DNA of 64,000 bases, from NCBI GenBank assembly GCA_025210485.1, contig JAOARN010000051.1, positions 27,206 to 91,205 on the forward strand, given 5' to 3'. The notes under the pieces are model-generated. The model saw nothing but the letters and a program-made list of their open reading frames with translations, had not been told where the DNA came from and made no database searches. Both the position numbers and the translations under genes were made by a program. Origin of the DNA: Marinifilaceae bacterium. Lineage in GTDB: Bacteria > Bacteroidota > Bacteroidia > Bacteroidales > Marinifilaceae. Of the stretch, positions 1-8,425 are shown piece after piece. How positions within the stretch are numbered: position 1 is the stretch's first letter; each line of letters starts with the position of its first letter.

Positions 1-1230
1 TTTTGGGTTGATGTATATAATAGAATAAAAGGCTCATACAAGGATGGAAGATACGATACTGAGGCAAAAAAAGGAGAAGATATTATCTCGACCATAGACA
101 TAAACTTACAAAAGTATGGCGAAAAAATAATGGCTAACAAAAAAGGAGGTATCGTAGCAATAGAACCATCTACAGGTGAAATATTAGCAAAAGTATCAAG
201 CCCTGGATATGACCCTGAAATGTTTGTTGGCAGATCGTTGGGTAAAAATTACATGAAACTACAAAAAGACAGCCTCAACCCTTTATTTGATAGAACATTA
301 ATGGCACAATACCCCCCTGGTTCTATCTTCAAACTGGTTCAAGCTTTAATTGGCTTGCAAGAAGAAGTAATCACACCTAAGACTTATTTCGAATGTTATA
401 ATGGTTATCATGTAGGAAGATTTACAATGGGATGTCACAGCCACCACACGCCATTAAGCCTTGTTAGTGCTATCCAACAATCTTGCAACTCGTACTTTGC
501 TTATAATTTTAGATATATTCTTGAGAATCCTAAATTTAACAGCATAACAAAAGGATATAGCGAATGGAGAAAATATGTTAAGAATTTTGGTTTTGCTCAA
601 AAATTAGGTTCTGATCTCCCTCACGAATTAGCAGGAAATGTGCCTGACACAAGTTATTACCAACGAAAATTAAGACGCAAAAAGTTTAGAAGTCTAAATA
701 TAATTTCTTTATCCATTGGACAGGGAGAGCTACTGATAACCCCACTGCAAATGGCTAACATGACAGCTGCAATTGCAAATAAAGGGTATTTCTATACTCC
801 ACATATAATTAAAGCATTTAAAAGTGGTAAGAAAATTCCAGAAAAATTTTTAAAGAAAAATTACACAGGAATAGACTCTTCTCATTTTAATGTAGTGCAC
901 GAAGGAATGGAAAAAGTAATTACAGGAGGTGAAGGATCAACTGGTACTTTAGCTGTAGTACCAGATATTAGAGTATGTGGAAAAACAGGAACAGTACAAA
1001 ATCCTCATGGTGACGACCATTCTGTTTTTGTTGCTTTTGCTCCTCGCGAAAACCCCAAAATAGCACTTATTGTATATGTGGAAAACGGGGTTTGGGGTTC
1101 GAGATATGGTGCCCCTATTGCTGGTTTAATGATAGAGAAATACATTCGTGGTTACATCTCGGAAAGCAAAAAAGCTATCGAAAAAAGAATGTTAGATGCA
1201 AATCTACTAGGAACTAGAAATGATAAATAA
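1..1230 (+). CDS. mrdA: Penicillin-binding protein 2 (transpeptidase), 5'-truncated by the window edge
   Basis: This is the C-terminal part of the class B PBP that cross-links peptidoglycan during cell elongation, acting in the periplasm with RodA. The frame is open from base 1, so the gene begins outside the window; the ATG at 130 is internal. All three transpeptidase motifs are present: SxxK (Ser codon at 322, reads S-I-F-K), SxN (S-C-N at 481-489) and KTGT (982-993). The upstream part in the window reads like the end of the dimerisation/linker region. rodA follows after 53 bp in the same direction, the usual elongasome pairing. Gene name is by family and context; a division-type PBP3 is less likely because the partner is a RodA-type SEDS protein and there is no ftsW/mur neighbourhood. 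Confidence 0.95.
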   Translation, partial: FWVDVYNRIKGSYKDGRYDTEAKKGEDIISTIDINLQKYGEKIMANKKGGIVAIEPSTGEILAKVSSPGYDPEMFVGRSLGKNYMKLQKDSLNPLFDRTLMAQYPPGSIFKLVQALIGLQEEVITPKTYFECYNGYHVGRFTMGCHSHHTPLSLVSAIQQSCNSYFAYNFRYILENPKFNSITKGYSEWRKYVKNFGFAQKLGSDLPHELAGNVPDTSYYQRKLRRKKFRSLNIISLSIGQGELLITPLQMANMTAAIANKGYFYTPHIIKAFKSGKKIPEKFLKKNYTGIDSSHFNVVHEGMEKVITGGEGSTGTLAVVPDIRVCGKTGTVQNPHGDDHSVFVAFAPRENPKIALIVYVENGVWGSRYGAPIAGLMIEKYIRGYISESKKAIEKRMLDANLLGTRNDK

Positions 1231-1283
1231 TAATCTCCAGTATTATTAAGTTAATTGACGCAAACTAGATACAGAACATAAAA

Positions 1284-2723
1284 ATGAATAATTCTACGGT
1301 AGGAAGAAAAGTTAGTTTAGTAACCAACCTTGATTGGTGGACCATACTTCTTTATTTAATTTTAATTTTTTTAGGATGGATTAATATTTATGCTGCAGTG
1401 TATAATGAAGATCATACTAGTATACTGGATATTAGCCAAAGATATGGAAAACAATTAATGTGGATTGGAGCATCCATTTTACTAGCAATATGTATACTAT
1501 TAATAGATGCTAAGTTTTTCTCCACATTTGCCTATCCTATTTATATAAGTTTTATAGTACTACTGATTGCGGTATTATTTCTTGGAAAAGAAATAAACGG
1601 AGCTCGTTCATGGTTTCAGTTAGGAGCAATAAGATTCCAACCAGCTGAATTTGCTAAATTTGCCACCTGTTTGGCTATTTCAAGATATGTAACACAATTT
1701 AATTTTAAAATACACGAATTAAAATCTCTAATCACTACCGGGACTATATTATTCCTTCCTGCTTTTTTGATTATATTGGAAAGAGATGCAGGTTCGGCTT
1801 TAGTATACGCCTCATTCATACTAGTATTGTATAGACAAGGATTATCTGGATATATATTATTTATCGGTATATGGATGGTTGTATTATTCATAGCAACTCT
1901 ACTTGTTGACCAAAACATACTAATATTTCTTATATTAGGTTTAGCAGCAATTCTTGTTAAAATATCTGGAGTGAATCTAAAATCACTTTCAATAGGCTTA
2001 TTTTTAATTCTATTAGTTTCTATATCTGTTCATTTTGTGGGAATTATTGCTAAAAAAGACTTCTCTGTTCTAACCTGTATTGTTAGCTCTTTCTTCATAA
2101 ATCTAATTCCATTTGTAGTATTCACCTACAGGAAAAAACTGCTCGCAGCTGCTGCAATTATATTTCTTTTCATATCAAGTGTTTTCTACACTATTTTTGT
2201 TGATTATGTTTTCCAAAATGTACTAGAAAGCCACCAAAGAGATAGAATAGAAGATTTGCTTGGTAAAAAATCAGACCCATATGGAACAGGCTATAATGTA
2301 GCACAATCAAAAATTGCAATTGGCTCAGGCGGTTTTGCGGGAAAAGGATTCTTAAACGGAACTCAAACTAAATTTAAATTTGTACCAGAACAAAGTACAG
2401 ATTTCATTTTTTGTACTGTTGGAGAAGAATGGGGCTTTTTAGGCTCTGTCGTAGTCATCATTCTGCTAGTCACCCTAATGTCTCGAATCGTAATACTTGC
2501 CGAAAGACAAAGAACATCTTTTAGTCGAGTCTATGGTTATGGAGTTGCTTGTATTCTGTTTTTTCACATGTCCATTAATATCGGTATGACAATTGGTTTA
2601 GTGCCAGTGATTGGTATACCACTGCCATTCTTTTCGTATGGTGGTTCATCTTTATGGTCATTTACAATTTTACTATTTATTTTTCTCAAATTGGATGCTA
2701 ACCGAATGGAACTTCTTAGATAG
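1284..2723 (+). CDS. rodA: RodA, SEDS-family peptidoglycan glycosyltransferase
   Basis: This polytopic inner-membrane protein polymerises lipid II glycan strands in the elongasome together with PBP2. About ten hydrophobic segments are visible across 479 residues, which is longer than the roughly 370 of E. coli RodA; the extra length is in central hydrophobic segments (about residues 200-310). Conserved SEDS features are the N-terminal NGARSW motif, the periplasmic loop with GYNVAQSKIAIGSGG, and the C-terminal GLVPVIGIPLPFFSYGGSS signature. It follows the PBP2 gene and is 9 bp upstream of an L,D-transpeptidase gene, so the three are probably cotranscribed. The ATG at 1284 begins a cytosolic N-terminus ahead of the first membrane helix. 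Confidence 0.95.
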   Translation: MNNSTVGRKVSLVTNLDWWTILLYLILIFLGWINIYAAVYNEDHTSILDISQRYGKQLMWIGASILLAICILLIDAKFFSTFAYPIYISFIVLLIAVLFLGKEINGARSWFQLGAIRFQPAEFAKFATCLAISRYVTQFNFKIHELKSLITTGTILFLPAFLIILERDAGSALVYASFILVLYRQGLSGYILFIGIWMVVLFIATLLVDQNILIFLILGLAAILVKISGVNLKSLSIGLFLILLVSISVHFVGIIAKKDFSVLTCIVSSFFINLIPFVVFTYRKKLLAAAAIIFLFISSVFYTIFVDYVFQNVLESHQRDRIEDLLGKKSDPYGTGYNVAQSKIAIGSGGFAGKGFLNGTQTKFKFVPEQSTDFIFCTVGEEWGFLGSVVVIILLVTLMSRIVILAERQRTSFSRVYGYGVACILFFHMSINIGMTIGLVPVIGIPLPFFSYGGSSLWSFTILLFIFLKLDANRMELLR

Positions 2724-2732
2724 TAAAGAATT

Positions 2733-3254
2733 ATGAAAACAAAAGGCATTATTAAATTATTTTTTTCCCTATTCATTATCTTGAGCACAATATTTTACCT
2801 TAAGCCTAATGATAAGATTAATCAGAATATTAAAATTGATAAAATTATTGTAAACAAATCAGAACGAGAAATGATTCTCTTATCCAAATCTGATACTATC
2901 GCTACATACCCTATTTCTTTAGGTAGAGAACCAAGGCATCACAAACAGTTTGAAGGTGACATGCGAACTCCTGAAGGGATTTATTATATTAATGATAAAA
3001 ATCCGAATAGCAATTACTACAAAAATCTAGGTATATCGTATCCTAACAATAAGGATATTGAAAATGCAAAGAAATTAGGAAAAGATCCTGGAGGTATGAT
3101 TAAAATTCATGGTATGAGGAATGGGTTTGGTTTTATAGGAAGATTTCACCTGTTTGTTGATTGGACACAAGGTTGTATAGCCTTAACAGATGATGAGATG
3201 GAGGAATTATACCAAAATATTTCAGTAGGAACAATTATCGAAATAAGAAAATAA
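2733..3254 (+). CDS. L,D-transpeptidase (YkuD/ErfK family), secreted or membrane-anchored
   Basis: The 173-residue protein has an N-terminal hydrophobic signal or anchor (about residues 7-22) and a YkuD catalytic domain. The His of the I-H-G motif and the catalytic Cys148 in W-T-Q-G-C-I-A are present, so the enzyme should be active. The Q before G-C, in place of the common H, is a variation I associate with Bacteroidota members. Such enzymes make 3-3 peptidoglycan cross-links, trim tetrapeptides, or attach proteins to the wall; the exact reaction cannot be told from sequence. The gene starts 9 bp after the rodA stop, so it likely belongs to the PBP2-RodA operon. It ends at a hairpin terminator shared with the convergent protease gene. 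Confidence 0.9.
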   Translation: MKTKGIIKLFFSLFIILSTIFYLKPNDKINQNIKIDKIIVNKSEREMILLSKSDTIATYPISLGREPRHHKQFEGDMRTPEGIYYINDKNPNSNYYKNLGISYPNNKDIENAKKLGKDPGGMIKIHGMRNGFGFIGRFHLFVDWTQGCIALTDDEMEELYQNISVGTIIEIRK

Positions 3255-3275
3255 TTTTTGCTTTTATAAAAAACA

Positions 3276-3302
3276 GGCTGTAGAAATACAAAAACTACAG
3301 CC
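3276..3302. terminator. Bidirectional hairpin terminator between convergent genes
   Basis: The 8-bp stem ggctgtag/ctacagcc (3276-3283 and 3295-3302) has an A-rich loop, an A-run on its left and a T-rich run on its right. It can end both the L,D-transpeptidase transcript (+) and the metalloprotease transcript (-). Confidence 0.75.
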
Positions 3303-3312
3303 CATTTTATTA

Positions 3313-5865
3313 TTACATAATTATATTAGATAATTTTTGATAAAGTGCTGAATAATGCCCTTTCTCTCTTCCTCGTGAATTTCGAATCAATTTTGCTAGC
3401 AAATTTTTAGTTCTAATTAAATTATCATAAAGTATAGATGAACCTGCAGCTCTAACTGTCATATTATTTGCGAAACTAGTTTGATTTGTTAAGCTTATCA
3501 TTTTATGATAATCAAAAACTTCTTCATTACTTGTATGAATAGTATTAAAACTATATCGCTTTGAAGATTTTTTACTTACAAATAACCTATCCTTTGATTG
3601 AAGATTAATCAAACCCTCAACATAAAGTAGCTGAAAATTCATATCCATTAAACTTAATCTCTTATTTGAAACAGATTTTTTCCAAACAAAATCAAACACA
3701 TCATTTGAAAACTCTCTATAACTATAGGTATCTTTTATTCCAAATATCTCAAACTTATTTAGACTATGAGCAATATGTTTACCCATTATGTAATTAAAAA
3801 CTTCAGTTTGAGTTAACATAACACCTGGCTCTGGTCCAAAAACATACTTCAATTTATCTGACTTAATCCACTCTGGATATTCATAAATTGATTGAAGTAC
3901 ATATTTAAGTATTCTTCTTTGCTCATCTTTATCAACCACACTAAATGGAACTATTCCGTCTCCATACACATTATTTCTATAATTGGTTCCCCCAATGCTC
4001 ATTAACATATGCATGATATAAGTCTGATATTGTGCCGTTATACCACGATGAAGAGATACTAAATAATCATATTTTTGATTTTTCTTCATCGTCCATTTCT
4101 CAAGATTAGAAACCAATAATTTCAGATTTTTTATTCCATATTTTGAAGCCTTAAGCACATCATCTCCCAAATCCTCAGAAAGATCATTTGCCCTTGGATA
4201 ACCAGCAAGACGCTGCTCACCAAACTGATACATCGAATCATCCTTCTTCTCTAAAATCCATTCGTTCAATTTATCATATTCTTGCTTTGGATTCTTAGCT
4301 TCAAAAATAGGCTTATATCCCCATTTAATCGAAAATATATCATAAACACCCAGTATAGGAGGAGTTAAACTAACCCCCTTTTCAAAATCACCTGGCTGCG
4401 CAATATAATTATATCTTGCATAATCCATTATTGAAGGAGTAGTACCATATTTTTTTGTGAAGTTTGCAGATCGAAGCGAATCCACAGGATAAGCATTTGA
4501 AGCGCCAAAATTATGCATCAAACCTAAAGTATGTCCAATCTCATGAGCGGCCACATTTCGCAATGATTCACCCATTATTTCATCATCCAAATTCTCTTTT
4601 CTAACTCTTGGATCAACTGTAGCAGTCTGAATAAATCGCCAATCATGAAGTAATTCTGTAACATTTGAATAAAACATAACTGATGCTGATATAATCTCCC
4701 CTGAACGTGGATCTATCCATGAAGGACCCTGGGAATTCTTCTCTGGAGTTGCAATATACCTGTAGCAATTATATGAGATATCATCAGGATCAAAATTTGG
4801 ATCTTCTTCTTTTGTTGGATAATCTTTTGCAATCATAACATTTTTAAAACCAATCTTTTCAAATGCTATATTCCAATCCTCAATACCTTTTTTTATATAT
4901 GCTCTCCATTTTAATGGTATTGTTGTATCAACATACCATAATATTTGCTTATTTGGTTCAACTAAGTTCCCTGCCTTATATTTTTCAATATCACTTTCCT
5001 TTGGCTGTATATCCCATCTATGCAGAATATTATAGGTTTTTAACCTATCACTATTTTCATTATACTCTGCCACAGGATGACAAAAATAACCTATCCGTTC
5101 GTCAGCATATCTTATCGGCATAGTTGCCTCTGGAAGTTTTATCAGATTTCGTGTCATCTCCACTGTGTAAGGCATTCCTCCGTCTATTGTGTAAGATAAT
5201 CTACTTCTTATCTTTACATTCTTTTCAAAAGATTTAAAGTTTATAATTTTAGATTTATCCTTTGCGAAACTTCCACTAAATTTAATTGAAAGTCCAGCCA
5301 CTCCTCCCAATTGCGAAAAAGGGCTAAGCTCCTTTATACTAGAACAAAACAAACTAGTAACATCAAACACATATGATAAAGAATCGGCACCAAATGCCTT
5401 AATATCAAAAGACTTCCAAATAGCATCAATATTATTACGCTGATAAGCTTTATACATTTCGGAATTCTTATCACAAGTACTATTAAATTGTCTCAACTTT
5501 AAATATACCTTTTCTTTATCTGCATCAAAATTAAAAAGTATGGGATGCGACGGCATTTTTCCAGCATATGAATTATAATCCATACTTACCTTTGAAATTC
5601 GAGAAGAAAGCATATAGTCATTAGCTAAATCCTTTTTTTCTATCTCAAAATATATCTTATCCTTCACAAGATGAAGCTTAAACATCCCATCTTTTGTAAT
5701 TGCATCTTTAAGAAGTTTCGAATAATCTTGGTTGGTTTTATCGGATTTCTTTTCGCTTTCTTCATGCTCTATTTTTTGTTTTTTATTTTTTTTCCAAAAC
5801 TGAGCATTCCCCTGAAATTGAACTCCCAGAAGAAGAAATATAACTAAACTTAATATCTTATTCAT
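3313..5865 (-). CDS. Secreted zinc-dependent metalloprotease (DUF5117/DUF5118 type)
   Basis: The 850-residue protein begins with a signal peptide (about residues 1-21) followed by a Lys/Glu-rich stretch. The order fits the Bacteroidota family with DUF5118 and DUF5117 N-terminal regions and a metzincin-like C-terminal catalytic part. The extended zinc motif HExxHxxGxxH is intact (His441, Glu442, His445, His451), and a Met-turn-like S-I-M-D-Y lies about 40 residues later. It is therefore expected to be an active exported peptidase, probably periplasmic or surface exposed; the substrate is unknown. It lies 240 bp downstream of the SusC/SusD/lipoprotein operon in the same direction, and two palindromes and a stem-loop occupy that gap, which suggests separate control. 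A paralogue sits at 27081-29711 beside the second SusCD pair. Confidence 0.9.
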   Translation of the reverse strand: MNKILSLVIFLLLGVQFQGNAQFWKKNKKQKIEHEESEKKSDKTNQDYSKLLKDAITKDGMFKLHLVKDKIYFEIEKKDLANDYMLSSRISKVSMDYNSYAGKMPSHPILFNFDADKEKVYLKLRQFNSTCDKNSEMYKAYQRNNIDAIWKSFDIKAFGADSLSYVFDVTSLFCSSIKELSPFSQLGGVAGLSIKFSGSFAKDKSKIINFKSFEKNVKIRSRLSYTIDGGMPYTVEMTRNLIKLPEATMPIRYADERIGYFCHPVAEYNENSDRLKTYNILHRWDIQPKESDIEKYKAGNLVEPNKQILWYVDTTIPLKWRAYIKKGIEDWNIAFEKIGFKNVMIAKDYPTKEEDPNFDPDDISYNCYRYIATPEKNSQGPSWIDPRSGEIISASVMFYSNVTELLHDWRFIQTATVDPRVRKENLDDEIMGESLRNVAAHEIGHTLGLMHNFGASNAYPVDSLRSANFTKKYGTTPSIMDYARYNYIAQPGDFEKGVSLTPPILGVYDIFSIKWGYKPIFEAKNPKQEYDKLNEWILEKKDDSMYQFGEQRLAGYPRANDLSEDLGDDVLKASKYGIKNLKLLVSNLEKWTMKKNQKYDYLVSLHRGITAQYQTYIMHMLMSIGGTNYRNNVYGDGIVPFSVVDKDEQRRILKYVLQSIYEYPEWIKSDKLKYVFGPEPGVMLTQTEVFNYIMGKHIAHSLNKFEIFGIKDTYSYREFSNDVFDFVWKKSVSNKRLSLMDMNFQLLYVEGLINLQSKDRLFVSKKSSKRYSFNTIHTSNEEVFDYHKMISLTNQTSFANNMTVRAAGSSILYDNLIRTKNLLAKLIRNSRGREKGHYSALYQKLSNIIM

Positions 5866-5920
5866 TTATTTGTCCCTTTATAATTTATTCAAATGAAAAC
5901 CTAGCCCACAATAAGGTTTA

Positions 5921-5936
5921 AGTAAATCTATTTACT
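5921..5936. promoter_or_regulatory. Inverted repeat upstream of the metalloprotease gene
   Basis: AGTAAAT-CT-ATTTACT is a 7-2-7 inverted repeat about 55 bp upstream of the ATG at 5865. Size and symmetry suit a dimeric regulator, but no regulator is identified. Sequence only. Confidence 0.35.
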
Positions 5937-6013
5937 AACAAGCTTTTTTTCCATGGAATTAGCAATTAATCTAAAAATCCCTATTCTGTTATAAATTTTC
6001 TAAAAATACCTAT

Positions 6014-6031
6014 GTTACATATCTATGTAAC
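6014..6031. promoter_or_regulatory. Inverted repeat, possible operator
   Basis: GTTACATA-TC-TATGTAAC is a perfect 8-2-8 inverted repeat about 150 bp upstream of the metalloprotease start, in the gap after the SusCD operon. It is a second palindrome in the same intergenic region as 5921-5936. Confidence 0.4.
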
Positions 6032-6060
6032 TTCTAATTAAATAACTGTTTATTTTAATA

Positions 6061-6094
6061 TATTCGAGCTTATCATAACAAATAAGCTCGAATA
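6061..6094 (-). terminator. Stem-loop just after the pseudo-peptidase lipoprotein gene
   Basis: A perfect 13-bp stem (6061-6073 with 6082-6094, tattcgagcttat arm) closes over an 8-nt loop, 11 bp past the stop at 6106. In the minus direction the tail is A/U mixed rather than a clean U-run, so it may be a terminator or a 3'-end stabiliser. Confidence 0.5.
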
Positions 6095-6105
6095 CAATCA
6101 AACTA

Positions 6106-7008
6106 TTAAAATGATTTTATGTCAAATCCTGTCTCTTTTAAAATAGTTTCTCTTATAATATCGTACTTTATCTTAACCTTAGGATAATTATCAACTATAT
6201 TCGAAATTTCTTCTTGACTATGAGTAAACAAGTAGTTTATATATAATTCGACATCTTCTTCTTCAGAATGATAAAAACCCCAATCACCAATAGCTGTGGA
6301 TTTTACATCAATAAAACCATTATCGTATGCCAAGCTTAAATCTTCGGCAGTAGGTGGTAAATTTTCATAGCCTCCATAATATTCCTTACTTATTTCAAAG
6401 AAACTTCTTGGAATATGAAATGATTTCTTAGCTAAATAAAGACAATCATGCCAAAATTTTTTATTTATATCTCCTTTGTACTCCTGCTTTTTTTCATCTG
6501 TAATAGTATTCAAATCTTTGTTTATTCCCGAAATCTGAATCATATTATGACTAGAATATGACAAAGGATAAATAGTATCCAATCCTTGATCCCATTGCTT
6601 TATTTCGGAGCACAACTGAATACTAACTGGCATGAATTTCTTTTTAAACTCATCGGTATATTTATCCAAGAAAACTTCATTTAGCAAATCGATTGATTTT
6701 AATATTACTTGTTCCTCCTCATCACTAAGATTTTCGACATATATATCTTTATCTAAAGCTGGGATTACTTTTATTTTGTTAACAGAGGTGAAATTATATT
6801 TATAATCACTCTCCTTTGGGTTTAGCAACAATACTGTTCCAAAATTTTTCTGAATATTATATATAAATTCCTGCACCTTCCCTTCAGGATTTTCATGTAA
6901 AGAGTATCTATCCTTTTCAATTCCTACATTAGGATTATCCTCATCGTCTGAACAGCTCCAAAACAAGCATAGTATCATTATATATATTAGTGAATTTTTC
7001 ATCTTCAT
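6106..7008 (-). CDS. Lipoprotein related to putative zinc-binding metallopeptidases, HExxH lost
   Basis: The 300-residue protein starts with a lipoprotein signal ending in F-W-S-C-S-D, so it should be anchored in the outer membrane. The overall pattern resembles the SusCD-associated putative zinc-binding metallopeptidase family (Mx1 type), including the F-F-E-I-S-K-E-Y-Y region and the later G-F-I-D segment with an acidic E-D-V-E. Where that family has HExxH, this protein reads H187-D-C-L-Y191, so Glu and the second His are missing. I infer a non-catalytic binding protein. It starts 5 bp after the SusD stop and is the last gene of the sigma-FecR-SusC-SusD operon. The family assignment is by eye; the loss of HExxH is seen directly. 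Confidence 0.7.
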   Translation of the reverse strand: MKMKNSLIYIMILCLFWSCSDDEDNPNVGIEKDRYSLHENPEGKVQEFIYNIQKNFGTVLLLNPKESDYKYNFTSVNKIKVIPALDKDIYVENLSDEEEQVILKSIDLLNEVFLDKYTDEFKKKFMPVSIQLCSEIKQWDQGLDTIYPLSYSSHNMIQISGINKDLNTITDEKKQEYKGDINKKFWHDCLYLAKKSFHIPRSFFEISKEYYGGYENLPPTAEDLSLAYDNGFIDVKSTAIGDWGFYHSEEEDVELYINYLFTHSQEEISNIVDNYPKVKIKYDIIRETILKETGFDIKSF

Positions 7009-7013
7009 TCTAT

Positions 7014-8411
7014 TTATTTATTATTTAATTCGGGTCTTTGAATTCTTTCGATCTCACTATTCAAACTTCTTATATTTCTTGGTATTGGTAATGTATAAGC
7101 CTTCGACAACTCTGGCAAACTACAGTTTATCTCACCCTCTTCAGTAAGATATCTATGTTTCAACTCAGGCATACCGTATCTGCGAAGATCAAACCATCTG
7201 TGATTTTCGAAACAAAATTCCAAGCGACGATCCAATTTTATTAAATCTAGAATATCTGAATTATCCGTAATTTGAATATCCTCCTCATCATCATGTCTGA
7301 ATGTGTATATGTATTTCAAATCTTTTAATGCCTTTCCATACTCGGATAAATAATAATTAGCCTCGGCTCTGTTTAGATAAGCTTCGTATATTCTATATGC
7401 TTTTCCATAAGAATTAGTAGTTCCACTTTTAAATTTATTGGGTCTATAACCAAAATATTTGCTCTTGAAAAACAAATCTTTTCTCTTATCAGAGCTAGTA
7501 TATTTTGATAATAAATCCTCTGAAGTTCTGTAGCTGATACATCCAAACATATATGAAAAATCATACTTTTTCTTATTCCCATAAGTAAAAATTATCTCAG
7601 GATTATCAATTGAAATAAATTCTTTATCAAAATCAGAATTTAGATTCATGATAGAACTATTAGAATTATCAATCGCCAAACTAGCATATTTTTCAGCTTC
7701 TGTATATTCCTTCATATACAAATACATTCTCGACAAAAGTAGATAAGCAGCTGCTATACTTGGGCGTGCAACCGAAACGGATTTGTCCTCTAATGCTATA
7801 AATAGTTCGGTTGAACTAATCAAATCCTCCTCTATCTTTTTATATACATTTTCAACGGATTCTCTTTTATATCTTTTATTCTCAATACTTACAGAATTAT
7901 TGATTGGAACCCCCATCAAATTTGGAGCTGTTATTTTATTGTAAGCCTCCCCATATAGATTGATTAATCTAAAATATGAATGTGCTCTCATAAAAAGACA
8001 TTCAGCCTTCAACTTATTTTTATAATCTACATCTCCTTCTACCTCTGATATTTCATCCAAAATAACATTACACATAAAGATTTTATGATAATATAAATTC
8101 CATGCAGGATCTGTATTTTCACTATTCTCTTTTGTTAGCTCAGGTTCCTGTTGCCAGGTGTAGTATCCCCAATAAGCTGTTTTCTTATCCCTTTCTTTAT
8201 CCATATTAAAATGATCACCTACATCATCTGTCATATATGCTAAATATGGTTCTGCATCTTGTTTACTTATGATTACTTCTCCCAAAAGAAATTCGCTTAA
8301 ATCGTCTATGTTTTTTGGTATTATTTTATCTTGAGATTTAGGCTCAAGAAAATCATCACAGCCTGTCAAAAAAATTATGCTAATGAATAATAAAATTATT
8401 TTTGCTTTCAT
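7014..8411 (-). CDS. SusD/RagB-family outer-membrane substrate-binding lipoprotein
   Basis: The 465-residue protein has a lipobox (F-L-T-G-C followed by DDFLEPKS), the N-terminal SusD-like region and TPR-like helices. It also carries the C-terminal RagB/SusD signature N-H-R-W-F-D-L-R-R-Y-G. It forms the lid of a SusC/SusD transport complex on the cell surface and captures substrate for TonB-dependent import. It lies 14 bp downstream of its SusC partner and 5 bp upstream of the pseudo-peptidase lipoprotein. No glycoside hydrolase or lyase is encoded nearby, whereas peptidase-like proteins are, which suggests a peptide rather than glycan ligand; that is inference. Confidence 0.93.
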   Translation of the reverse strand: MKAKIILLFISIIFLTGCDDFLEPKSQDKIIPKNIDDLSEFLLGEVIISKQDAEPYLAYMTDDVGDHFNMDKERDKKTAYWGYYTWQQEPELTKENSENTDPAWNLYYHKIFMCNVILDEISEVEGDVDYKNKLKAECLFMRAHSYFRLINLYGEAYNKITAPNLMGVPINNSVSIENKRYKRESVENVYKKIEEDLISSTELFIALEDKSVSVARPSIAAAYLLLSRMYLYMKEYTEAEKYASLAIDNSNSSIMNLNSDFDKEFISIDNPEIIFTYGNKKKYDFSYMFGCISYRTSEDLLSKYTSSDKRKDLFFKSKYFGYRPNKFKSGTTNSYGKAYRIYEAYLNRAEANYYLSEYGKALKDLKYIYTFRHDDEEDIQITDNSDILDLIKLDRRLEFCFENHRWFDLRRYGMPELKHRYLTEEGEINCSLPELSKAYTLPIPRNIRSLNSEIERIQRPELNNK

Positions 8412-8425
8412 TATGATTATATTTT

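Noticed and set aside
130..1230. PBP2 start at the ATG at 130
   Set aside because: The frame is open and family-like from base 1, so 130 is an internal Met.
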